Of a stretch of 64,000 bases of DNA, positions 17,365 to 25,343 are shown one piece after another; position 1 is the stretch's first letter; every line of letters begins with the position of its first letter. Origin of the DNA: Rathayibacter sp. VKM Ac-2754 (GTDB lineage Bacteria; Actinomycetota; Actinomycetes; Actinomycetales; Microbacteriaceae). The notes under the pieces were generated by a model. That model did no database searches and was not told the origin of the DNA. It worked only from the letters and a program-made list of their open reading frames with translations. Made by a program: the position numbers and the translations under genes. The stretch lies in the NCBI RefSeq assembly GCF_009807095.1, contig NZ_WUCC01000002.1, positions 124,001-188,000 on the forward strand, read 5' to 3'.

Positions 17365-18443
17365 GGATCGTCGTCGACTGCCGGTACACCCGGCTCGGCC
17401 GGCACGACGGCATCAGCCGCTACACGGCCGAGATCGTCCGTGAGCTCGCGCGGCTGCACGACGTCACGATGCTGATCAGCGACCGTCGGCAGCTCGCGAT
17501 GCTCCCGGCCCTGCCGTGGGAGAAGGTCACGAGCCCGACCGGGCCGTTCGAGCCGTTCGTCGCGCTGCTGGTGAACCGGCTGCGGCCGGACGTGGTCTTC
17601 TCCCCGATGCAGACGATGGGCTCGCTGGGGCGGCGCTACCGGCTCGTGCTCACGGTGCACGACCTGATCTACTACCGCCACCGCACGCCTCCGCGCGATC
17701 TGCCTGCACCGGTGCGCGGCCTCTGGCGCCTGTACCACCTGGCGTGGTGGCCGCAGCGTCGTCTGCTGCAGCGGGCGGACGCCGTGGTGACGGTCTCGGA
17801 GACCACTCGCTCGCTCCTGCGTGAGCACCGCCTGACGACTCGCCCCGTCGTGGTCGTGCCGAACGCCGCCGGCGAGGGGGATGAGGCGAGCGCCGCTCTG
17901 GCGGCGTCGCTCCCCGATCGCTCCGACGCCCGCTCGCTCGTCTACATGGGCTCGTTCATGCCCTACAAGAACGTGGAGTCGCTCGCGCGGGCGATGCGGC
18001 TGCTGCCCGACTACGAGCTGCACCTGATGAGCCGCGCGAGCGAGGAGACGGTGGAGACGCTCCGCTCGCTCGCGCCGACCGCGAAGCTGGTGTTCCACCA
18101 GGGGGCGGACGACACCGAGTACCGCGCCGTGCTCGCCCGGGCGACCGCGCTGGTCACGGCCAGCCGGGACGAGGGCTTCGGGATCCCGCTGGTCGAGGCC
18201 ATGTCGCTCGGAACGCCGGTCGTCGTCAGCGACATCCCCATCTTCCGCGAGATCGGAGGCGACGCCGCGGTCTACGTGGACCCGGCGAGCGCCAAGTCGA
18301 TCGCCGACGGGGTGCGCTCGCTCGAGACGCCCGAGGTCTGGGCCGAGCGGTCGAGCCGCTCGCGGGAGCGGGCCGCCGCGTACTCGTGGCGCGACTCCGC
18401 GCGGGTGCTCTTCGAGCTGCTGACGGAGCTCGGGCACCGCTGA
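17361..18443 (+). CDS. GT4-family glycosyltransferase
   Basis: A 360-residue GT4 (GT-B fold) glycosyltransferase. The N-terminus has RYTRLGRHDGISRYT, the C-terminal donor domain begins near VYMGSFMPYKN, and the E-x7-E motif is in SRDEGFGIPLVEAMSLG, followed by VVVSDIPIFREIGGDAA, which resembles mannosyltransferases. It probably transfers mannose or another hexose from a GDP/UDP sugar to a cell-envelope acceptor; donor and acceptor cannot be read from sequence. It is coupled to the upstream hydrolase by a 4-nt overlap. Confidence 0.82.
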   Translation: MRIVVDCRYTRLGRHDGISRYTAEIVRELARLHDVTMLISDRRQLAMLPALPWEKVTSPTGPFEPFVALLVNRLRPDVVFSPMQTMGSLGRRYRLVLTVHDLIYYRHRTPPRDLPAPVRGLWRLYHLAWWPQRRLLQRADAVVTVSETTRSLLREHRLTTRPVVVVPNAAGEGDEASAALAASLPDRSDARSLVYMGSFMPYKNVESLARAMRLLPDYELHLMSRASEETVETLRSLAPTAKLVFHQGADDTEYRAVLARATALVTASRDEGFGIPLVEAMSLGTPVVVSDIPIFREIGGDAAVYVDPASAKSIADGVRSLETPEVWAERSSRSRERAAAYSWRDSARVLFELLTELGHR

Positions 18444-18450
18444 TCGGCGC

Positions 18451-19083
18451 TCAGCCGCCGGGGGTCGGGTCGAGGACGTCCTCGAGGTCGGGGTCGGTCA
18501 CGACCACGTCACCGGAGTCGTCGAACGCGACGATCTGCAGTGATCCGTCGACGATCGCGAAGTCGTGCCGCGAGCCGTTGCCGACCGTGATCCCCTGCGG
18601 CGGGAGCGCGTCCTGGCTCAGGGAGCGCAGGAGGCTGCCGATCACGGCGCCGTGGGTCGCGACGATCACGCGGGCGTCGGGGAAGCGCTCGGCCACTTCG
18701 GCCAGCGCGGCGCTCGCCCGCTCGACGACCTCGGCCCGCGTCTCGCAGCCGGGGACACGTTGGCCCTCGATCCCGCCGGGGAACAGCTCGCGGAGGTCGG
18801 CGGACGTCATGCCCTCGGCCTCGCCGTAGGCGCGCTCGGCGAGACCGGGGACGACCAGCGGCTCGTCCAGCCCGAGGCCGCGCGCGATGATCGCGCCGGT
18901 CTCGTAGGCACGACCGAGGGGGCTCGCGACGACCGCGTCCCACGGGCGATCGCGCAGGAGGCGGGCGGCCGCCCTGGCCTGCGAGCGGCCGACCTCGTTG
19001 AGGGGGATGTCGCTCGCGCCCTGGATGCGGCGGGCGGCGTTCCAGTCGGTCTGCCCGTGTCGGACGAGGGTCAGCTGGGTCAC
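18451..19083 (-). CDS. Histidine phosphatase (phosphoglycerate mutase-like)
   Basis: A 210-residue histidine phosphatase. The catalytic RHG is in LTLVRHGQTDWN near residue 8, the second Arg is in SPLGRAYETG, the acid Glu in ERAYGEAEG and the second His in VATHGAVI. The size and the GEAEGM motif fit broad-specificity phosphatases (GpmB/CobC-like), rather than glycolytic dPGM. The start is GTG. It follows the sirtuin gene by 18 nt, so they probably share a transcript. Confidence 0.82.
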   Translation of the reverse strand: MTQLTLVRHGQTDWNAARRIQGASDIPLNEVGRSQARAAARLLRDRPWDAVVASPLGRAYETGAIIARGLGLDEPLVVPGLAERAYGEAEGMTSADLRELFPGGIEGQRVPGCETRAEVVERASAALAEVAERFPDARVIVATHGAVIGSLLRSLSQDALPPQGITVGNGSRHDFAIVDGSLQIVAFDDSGDVVVTDPDLEDVLDPTPGG

Positions 19084-19101
19084 GGAGGCCTTTCGGGGTG
19101 T

Positions 19102-19956
19102 CTAGAGGGAGGGGAGGCGGTCTGCGAGGACCTGGAGGACCTCGCTCGTCCCTCCGTCGATCTTGATGCTCGCGCGCGAGTCGCCCTTGGTCGTCCCGCG
19201 ATTGACGATCACGATCGGCAGCTTGCCGCGGCGGGCGATCTCGAGGAAGCGGATGCCGGAGTTCACCACGAGCGACGAGCCGGCCACGAGGAGCGCCTCG
19301 GCGCCGGCGACGATGGCCTTCGCCTCCTGGAAGCGCTCGGTCGGGATGAACTCGCCGAAGAAGACGATGTCGGGCTTGAGGATCCCGCCGCAGACCGTGC
19401 ACTCGGGCACGATCATCGCCGAGACGTCGTGCACCTCGGCGTCGCCGTCGGGGTTGAGCGAGGAGATGTCGGGGTCGTCGAGCCAGGGGTTGAGCGAGGC
19501 GATCCGCTCGGCGATCGCGTCGCGGGCGAAGTACTGGCCGCAGGTCATGCAGCGGACGCGGTCGGCCGAGCCGTGCAGGTCGACGACGCGGCGCGAGCCC
19601 GCGCGGACGTGCAGGCCGTCGACGTTCTGCGTGACGACGCCGGTCAGCAGGCCGCGCTCCTCGAGCCGGGCGAGGGCCCGGTGGCCGTCGTTGGGCAGGG
19701 TGCTCGTGAAGCGGCGCCAGCCGAGCTGGCTGCCGGCCCAGTAGCGGCGGCGGTAGTCGGGATCGGCGACGAACTGCGAGTAGGTCATCGGGGTGCGGAC
19801 GGGGGCGCCCGCTCCGCGGTAGTCGGGGATGCCCGAGTCCGTGCTCATGCCGGCTCCGGTGACGGCGGCGATGCGCCGCCCGCCGAGGAGTTCGACGGCC
19901 TGCTCGATCGCCTCGGCCCGCAGGCCGTCGGCGACCGGTGTCGGACTCGACTCCAT
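19102..19956 (-). CDS. Sir2-family NAD-dependent protein deacylase
   Basis: A 284-residue sirtuin. NAD-binding motifs are TGAGMSTDSGIPDYRG (near residues 33-48) and TQNVDGLH; the catalytic His is in VDLHGSADRV. The zinc knuckle has CMTC and, about 50 residues on, CTVC; GSSLVV and IVNRG complete the NAD site. It removes acyl groups from lysines using NAD. The ATG at 19956 has an AGGAGG ribosome site. It is the first gene of a pair with the histidine phosphatase. Confidence 0.92.
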   Translation of the reverse strand: MESSPTPVADGLRAEAIEQAVELLGGRRIAAVTGAGMSTDSGIPDYRGAGAPVRTPMTYSQFVADPDYRRRYWAGSQLGWRRFTSTLPNDGHRALARLEERGLLTGVVTQNVDGLHVRAGSRRVVDLHGSADRVRCMTCGQYFARDAIAERIASLNPWLDDPDISSLNPDGDAEVHDVSAMIVPECTVCGGILKPDIVFFGEFIPTERFQEAKAIVAGAEALLVAGSSLVVNSGIRFLEIARRGKLPIVIVNRGTTKGDSRASIKIDGGTSEVLQVLADRLPSL

Positions 19957-20037
19957 CCGCGCCTCCTGTCAGAGGGCCACCGCAGTCGCGAGAGCCCCCG
20001 GACGAGTTTAGTCGGCCCCGTGCCCTAGGGTGCCGGG

Positions 20038-20883
20038 ATGCCGATCGTGCACATCGCGGACCTCGACCAGCCCCTCCTCGCCGACTACCACCGCCTCACC
20101 GACGTCGCCCTGCGCCGCGTGCTGGAGCCGGAGGGCGGGCTGTACATCGCCGAGTCGGCGAAGGTCATCGGGCGGGCGCTCGACGCGGGCCACCGGCCGC
20201 GCTCGGTGCTGGTGCAGGAGAAGCGGCTCCCCGATGCCGCCGAGGTCCTCGAGCGCTTCCCCGACGTGCCCGTCTTCGTGGGCCCGGACGCGGTGATCGA
20301 GGAGCTGACCGGGTTCCACCTGCACCGCGGCGCGCTCGCGTCGATGCACCGGCCGGTCCTCCCCGCGCTGAGCGAGCTGCTCGCCCGGGCGCGGCTCGTC
20401 GTGATCCTCGAGGACATCGTCGATCACACGAACGTCGGCGCGGTCTTCCGCGCGGCGGCGGGGATGGGCGCCGACGCCGTGCTGGTCACTCCGCGCTGCG
20501 CGGATCCGCTGTACCGGCGCAGCGTCCGGGTGAGCATGGGCACGGTGCTCCAGGTGCCGTGGACGAGGACGCCCGAGTGGGGGCCGACGAGGGCCGAGCT
20601 GATCGCCGCCGGCTTCTCGGTCGCCGCCCTGGCGCTGGCGCCGGGCGCGGTGCCGCTCGACGAGTACGCGGACGCGCGGCCCGAACGGGTCGCGCTGGTG
20701 CTGGGAACCGAGGGCGACGGTCTGTCCCGCGCGGCTCTGGACGCGGCGGACACCGTCGTGACGATCCCGATGCTGCACGGAGTCGACTCGCTCAACGTGG
20801 CGTCGGCGAGCGCAGTGGCGCTGTGGGCGCTCACCCGACCGCCGCGGATCTCTCCGGACTCCCGCTCTACGATGGCCGGGTGA
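20038..20883 (+). CDS. TrmH/SpoU-family RNA 2'-O-methyltransferase
   Basis: A 281-residue SPOUT methyltransferase with an N-terminal substrate-binding domain (AESAKVIGRAL) and a C-terminal trefoil-knot domain: motif 1 LEDIVDHTNVGAVFR, motif 2 ALVLGTEGDGLS and motif 3 IPMLHGVDSLNVASASA. It methylates a ribose in rRNA or tRNA; the target nucleotide is not evident. TAGGGT at 20026-20031 is 6 nt before ATG, indicating leaderless transcription. The last codons overlap the next gene and contain its promoter. Confidence 0.9.
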   Translation: MPIVHIADLDQPLLADYHRLTDVALRRVLEPEGGLYIAESAKVIGRALDAGHRPRSVLVQEKRLPDAAEVLERFPDVPVFVGPDAVIEELTGFHLHRGALASMHRPVLPALSELLARARLVVILEDIVDHTNVGAVFRAAAGMGADAVLVTPRCADPLYRRSVRVSMGTVLQVPWTRTPEWGPTRAELIAAGFSVAALALAPGAVPLDEYADARPERVALVLGTEGDGLSRAALDAADTVVTIPMLHGVDSLNVASASAVALWALTRPPRISPDSRSTMAG

Positions 20884-22196
20884 CCTCCCCGACGCGACCC
20901 GACGCCTCACCTCTCGACGTCTTCGCCGGTCTGGAGGGCGAGGCTCCCGCCGTTCGTCCCCGCCGCCGTCGTCGTCGACCCGCCGCCATCGCGGCGATCG
21001 TCGCCGGGGCGATCGTGCTCAGCGCGGGTGGCGCCTACGGAGCGAACGCGGCGAGCGCCGAGCTCCCCGCGGCGAGCGCCGCCGTCGTGGACGCGCCCGC
21101 CGTCTCGGTCGACGCCCCGGCGCTCGCCTGGCCGTCCTACGGCTCGGGCGCCGTCGCCGCGGTGGGGATGGACGGCACGGGCGAGGGCGGGGTGCTCGCG
21201 AGCTACGGATCGGCCGACACCGTGCCGATCGGCAGCATCGCCAAGGTCGTGACCGCCCTGGTGGTCCTCGCGGCGAAGCCGATCGCGGAGGGGACCGACG
21301 GAGACACGATCGCGTTCACGAGCACCGACGTCGGCTACTACGACGAGTCGGTCGCCGAGAACGGCTCGGTCGCGCCCGTGTCCGCCGGACTCGAGCTGAC
21401 GGAGCGCGAGGCGCTGACGGTGCTGATGCTCCCGTCCGCCAACAACTACGCGAAGTCGCTCGCGATCTGGGCGTACGGCTCGGAGGACGCCTACCTCGCC
21501 GCCGCGCGGACCTGGCTCGACGGGCAGGGGCTCACCCGGACCGCGGTGACCGACACGAGCGGGCTCTCACCCGACACGGTGAGCACCACCTCCGAGATGG
21601 TGCGACTCGGCGAGCTGCTGGTGGCCGATCCGGTGCTCGCGCCGATCGTCGCCCTGCCGTCGGCCGTGATCCCGGGAGTCGGCACCGTCGAGAACACGAA
21701 CACGCTGCTCGGGCGCTCGGGCGTCGACGGCATCAAGACGGGGACGACCGACGAGGCGGGCGCGTGCCTCCTCTTCGCGCTGGACACGACGGTCGAGGGT
21801 CAGCCGATGACGCTGGTGGGCGTCGTGGTCGGCGCGCGGACGCATCCGCAGCTCGCCGCCGACATCGAGTCCCTCATCCCGAGCGTGGAGGCGGGGTTCC
21901 ACTCGGTCGCCCTCACCACCGCGGGGCAGGACTTCGGCTCGTACACGAGCGCGTGGGGGGAGTCGGCGGTCGCCGAGACCGCTGAAGCGCAGTCCGTGCT
22001 CGTCTGGGGCGCGGTCTCGACGTCGACGACCGTGGCGCTCGACACGGTCGAGACCGTGGCGGCTGGCGAGCGGATCGGCACGGCGACGGTCGACGTCAAC
22101 GGCACCCCCTACGAGCTGCCGCTCGTCGCCGACGGCGGGATCGAGGACCCCGGCTTCGGCTGGCGCCTCTCGCACCCGGCCGAGCTGTTCGGCTAG
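20880..22196 (+). CDS. D-alanyl-D-alanine carboxypeptidase (DacC/S11-like)
   Basis: A 438-residue S11-type penicillin-binding protein. An Arg-rich cytoplasmic tail (about residues 25-36) precedes one transmembrane segment (AIAAIVAGAIVLSAGGAYG). The active-site motifs are SIAK (SxxK), SANN (SxN) and KTGTTDEAG (KTG). It trims pentapeptide side chains of peptidoglycan outside the membrane. The GTG overlaps the previous stop (GTGA), but TACGAT at 20868-20873 lies 6 nt before it, so it also has its own leaderless promoter inside the methyltransferase gene. Its 3' end is tandemly duplicated. Confidence 0.88.
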   Translation: MTSPTRPDASPLDVFAGLEGEAPAVRPRRRRRRPAAIAAIVAGAIVLSAGGAYGANAASAELPAASAAVVDAPAVSVDAPALAWPSYGSGAVAAVGMDGTGEGGVLASYGSADTVPIGSIAKVVTALVVLAAKPIAEGTDGDTIAFTSTDVGYYDESVAENGSVAPVSAGLELTEREALTVLMLPSANNYAKSLAIWAYGSEDAYLAAARTWLDGQGLTRTAVTDTSGLSPDTVSTTSEMVRLGELLVADPVLAPIVALPSAVIPGVGTVENTNTLLGRSGVDGIKTGTTDEAGACLLFALDTTVEGQPMTLVGVVVGARTHPQLAADIESLIPSVEAGFHSVALTTAGQDFGSYTSAWGESAVAETAEAQSVLVWGAVSTSTTVALDTVETVAAGERIGTATVDVNGTPYELPLVADGGIEDPGFGWRLSHPAELFG

Positions 22197-22228
22197 CGCC
22201 TCTCGCACCCGGCCGAGCTGTTCGGCTA
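22163..22228. repeat. Exact 33-bp tandem duplication over convergent gene ends
   Basis: The 33 bp at 22163-22195 are repeated without change at 22196-22228. The first copy encodes the last ten codons of the carboxypeptidase plus most of its TAG; the second copy repeats them and carries, on the other strand, the stop of the SGNH hydrolase. Confidence 0.9.
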
Positions 22229-23116
22229 GCGCCCGGTGGGAGCCTTTTCGACGACGATGCGGATGCCCGCCGTCGCGATGTCCTCGGCGACCTGCTCGGG
22301 GGTCGCGTTGCCCTCGACCGCGGTGCCCGGGATGCTCGCCCGCAGGTAGGGCTCGGCCGACGGGCGCTTCGCGGTGATGAAGTCGCCCGACGACTGGTGC
22401 CGCACGCGGCGGACGACCCAGGGCACCAGGTACTCGCGCGCCCACTGCAGGTCCTCGGTGCGTGCGGCGCGCCAGGTGACGTCGTGCAGCGGCTCCGGTG
22501 CGAAGGGCTGCAGCGAGTTCTCGACGCCGAGCGCGTCGAGGACCATCCGGGCGACCTCGTGGTGGCCGTGCGGATTGAGGTGCAGGCGGTCGGGCGCCCA
22601 CATCCGCGCGTCCTGGATCTCCTCGAGCGACCACTGGTCGGCCACGATGCAGCCGTAGCGCTTCGCGAGGGCGCGGAGGTTCTCGTTGTAGATCGCGACC
22701 TTGCCGCGGATCCGGCTGAAGACCGGGGAGAAGCCCACGTCGACGCCCGTGAACAGGACCACGGTCGCGCCGCCCGACCGCAGTCGGGCGAGGCCCGCCT
22801 CGAACCGCGCGGCGATGTCGTCGGGGTCGGTGCGGGGGCGGATCACGTCGTTGCCGCCGGCGGAGATGGTGATCAGATCGGGCTTCAGCGCCAGGGCGGG
22901 CTCGATCTGCTCGTCCACGATCTGCTGGAGCAGACGGCCGCGCACCGCGAGGTTCGCGTAGGTGAAGTCGTCGTTGGTGCTGCCGAGAACCTCGGCCACG
23001 CGGTCGGCCCAGCCGCGGTGCCCACCGGGGCTCGCGGGCGCCGGATCGCCGATGCCCTCCGTGAACGAGTCGCCGAGAGCGACGTAGCGGGACCAGGAGT
23101 GAGGCTGTTCGACCAT
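22226..23116 (-). CDS. SGNH/GDSL-family hydrolase
   Basis: A 296-residue SGNH hydrolase. Block I is ALGDSFTEGIGD (nucleophile Ser near residue 17), block II has the Gly in LAVRG, block III is SAGGNDV and block V has DRLHLNPHGHH with the catalytic Asp/His. It is an esterase or lipase of unknown substrate without a signal peptide. The ATG at 23116 has CAGAAT exactly 6 nt upstream on its strand, consistent with a leaderless mRNA. An extra C-terminal ~70 residues lie beyond the catalytic His. Confidence 0.85.
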   Translation of the reverse strand: MVEQPHSWSRYVALGDSFTEGIGDPAPASPGGHRGWADRVAEVLGSTNDDFTYANLAVRGRLLQQIVDEQIEPALALKPDLITISAGGNDVIRPRTDPDDIAARFEAGLARLRSGGATVVLFTGVDVGFSPVFSRIRGKVAIYNENLRALAKRYGCIVADQWSLEEIQDARMWAPDRLHLNPHGHHEVARMVLDALGVENSLQPFAPEPLHDVTWRAARTEDLQWAREYLVPWVVRRVRHQSSGDFITAKRPSAEPYLRASIPGTAVEGNATPEQVAEDIATAGIRIVVEKAPTGR

Positions 23117-23243
23117 CCCTCCATTCTGCTCCGGACGGAGCCCGCGAGGATCCGCCGTGCGATCGATCACGACACGCCGATGCACCCGCGGGGGAGCGCG
23201 GAGGCCGTGCCCGTGTCGGTGCCGTCGCGTAGCCTTGGCCCAC

Positions 23244-25049
23244 GTGAACAGTCCCTCGAGCTTCGGTCATCCGGTCGGCACCTCCGCGGCCGAGCACCTG
23301 TCGCCGTCGTTCCCCGGGCGTGCTCCGTGGGGCACCGCGAACAAGCTCCGCGCCTGGCAGGCCGAGGCGCTCGAGTCCTACTTCGAGCACGAGCCGCGCG
23401 ACTTCCTCGCCGCCGCGACACCGGGCGCGGGCAAGACGACCTTCGCCCTCCGCCTCGCCGCCGAGCTGCTTCACAACCGCACCGTCGACCGCATCACCGT
23501 CGTCGCGCCCACCGAGCACCTCAAGCGCCAGTGGGCCGAGGCGGCCCATCGCGTCGGCATCCGGCTCGACCCCACCTTCACCAACCGGATGGGCCGACAC
23601 GCCCGGCACTACCACGGCGTCGCCGTGACGTACGCGCAGGTGGCCGTCCGCGCCGAGCTCCACCGCGAGCTGACGCTCTCGGGGCGCACGCTCGTCATCC
23701 TGGACGAGGTGCACCACGCGGGCGACGCGATGAGCTGGGGCGACGCGGTCCGCGAGGCCTTCGAGCCGGCGGTGCGCCGTCTCTCGCTGACGGGGACGCC
23801 GTTCCGCTCGGACACGGCGCCGATCCCCTTCGTCAGCTACCTGGCCGACGAGGAGGGGATCCGGACCTCCCTGACCGACTACAACTACGGCTACGGCCGC
23901 GCTCTCGCCGACGGCGTCGTGCGCCCGGTGCTCTTCATGGTCTACGCGGGCCAGATGCGCTGGAAGTCGAAGGCCGGCGACGAGATGGAGGCGCGGCTCG
24001 GCGAGGGCAACACGAAGGACATCACCTCCCAGGCCTGGCGGACGGCCCTCGACCCCAAGGGCGACTGGATCCCCTCGGTCCTGCGTGCCGCGAACACCCG
24101 CCTCACCGAGGTGCGCCGCGCCGTTCCCGATGCCGGCGGGCTCGTCATCGCGACCGACCACTACACGGCCCGCGCCTACGCCGCGATGCTCCGCGAGATC
24201 AGCGGCGAGCCCGTCACGGTCGTGCTGTCGGACGAGAAGGAGGCGAGCGACCGGATCGAGGGATTCGCCCAGGACACCTCGCGCTGGATGGTCGCCGTCC
24301 GCATGGTGTCGGAGGGAGTGGACGTGCCGCGCCTCGCCGTGGGCGTCTACGCCACCTCCGCCTCCACTCCGCTCTTCTTCGCGCAGGCGATCGGCCGCTT
24401 CGTACGAGCGCGGCGCCGCGGGGAGACCGCCTCGGTGTTCCTCCCCAACGTGCCAGGGCTGCTCGCGCTGGCGGGCTCGATGGAGCTGCAGCGCGACCAC
24501 GCGCTCGACCGTCGTACGTCGGACGACGAGGAGTACCCCGAGGCCGACATGATGGCCGACGCCGAGCGCAGCGAGAAGGCGTCGTCGGAGCTGCTCGAGG
24601 AAGGGCGCTTCGAGTCGCTCGGTTCCGCCGCGACCTTCGACCGCGTCGTCTACGAGGGCGCGGAGTTCGGGATGGAGGTCGAGGTCGAGAGCGAGGAGGA
24701 GCTCGACTTCATCGGTCTCCCCGGGCTGCTCGAACCCGACCAGGTGCGGGAGCTGCTGCAGCACCGGCAGCAGCGGCAGGCGAAGCGCGCGGGCGGCCGC
24801 GCGGCGGCGCAGGCGGCTCCGGAGGCGAAGCAGGCCGAGATCCCGGCACCGCTGTACCGCACGCTCAAGGAGCAGCGCAGCCTGCTCAACTCCCTCGTGG
24901 GCCTCTGGGCCCGCAACACCGGCGAGACCCACGGCACGGTCCACTCCGAGCTCCGTCGTCTCTGCGGCGGGCCGGCGGTCGCCCAGGCGAGCGTGACCCA
25001 GCTCCAGGCGCGGATCGACCTCCTCCGCCGGCGGCTCGGCTCGCACTGA
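23244..25049 (+). CDS. SF2 DEAD/DEAH-type helicase (XPB/RadD-like)
   Basis: A 601-residue superfamily 2 helicase. Motif I is TPGAGKTTF near residue 62, motif II is LDEVHHAGD, motif III is LTGTPFR, and motif VI is QAIGRFVRARR. The C-terminal ~150 residues are acidic then charged coiled (QHRQQRQAKRAGG), and end in a small helical part. It may act in DNA repair or RNA metabolism; no nuclease domain is visible. The GTG at 23244 follows TAGCCT (23230-23235) by 8 nt. Confidence 0.82.
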   Translation: MNSPSSFGHPVGTSAAEHLSPSFPGRAPWGTANKLRAWQAEALESYFEHEPRDFLAAATPGAGKTTFALRLAAELLHNRTVDRITVVAPTEHLKRQWAEAAHRVGIRLDPTFTNRMGRHARHYHGVAVTYAQVAVRAELHRELTLSGRTLVILDEVHHAGDAMSWGDAVREAFEPAVRRLSLTGTPFRSDTAPIPFVSYLADEEGIRTSLTDYNYGYGRALADGVVRPVLFMVYAGQMRWKSKAGDEMEARLGEGNTKDITSQAWRTALDPKGDWIPSVLRAANTRLTEVRRAVPDAGGLVIATDHYTARAYAAMLREISGEPVTVVLSDEKEASDRIEGFAQDTSRWMVAVRMVSEGVDVPRLAVGVYATSASTPLFFAQAIGRFVRARRRGETASVFLPNVPGLLALAGSMELQRDHALDRRTSDDEEYPEADMMADAERSEKASSELLEEGRFESLGSAATFDRVVYEGAEFGMEVEVESEEELDFIGLPGLLEPDQVRELLQHRQQRQAKRAGGRAAAQAAPEAKQAEIPAPLYRTLKEQRSLLNSLVGLWARNTGETHGTVHSELRRLCGGPAVAQASVTQLQARIDLLRRRLGSH

Positions 25050-25225
25050 GCGGGCGGCACTACCGGATCGCCTCGACGTGGCGCCAGCCCTCCCGGCGAG
25101 CGGGGGCCGGCCGTACTGTTCGAGCGTGACACCCCCCGCCTGCTCGAGCGCACACACGGCTCGGCTCCACCGGGGCGTCGGAGCGTGAGCGCGTCCACCC
25201 CGCAGACCGGGGAGGCGCCTCTCGC

Positions 25226-25231
25226 TAAGCT
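25226..25231 (+). promoter_or_regulatory. Putative -10 box of glgX
   Basis: TAAGCT at 25226-25231 is the best -10 candidate upstream of glgX and would give a leader of about 106 nt. The 294 bp between the helicase and glgX otherwise contain no gene that I can support. Confidence 0.35.
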
Positions 25232-25343
25232 GGGCAGTCGGTCCGTCGCGCGAGTGGTGGACCCCCACCCCCGACGTCGGGCATCCGCAGACCGCACGAC
25301 GGCCTCTCCCGGATCGCCCGAGACCAGAACTCAGAGGAGTCTC

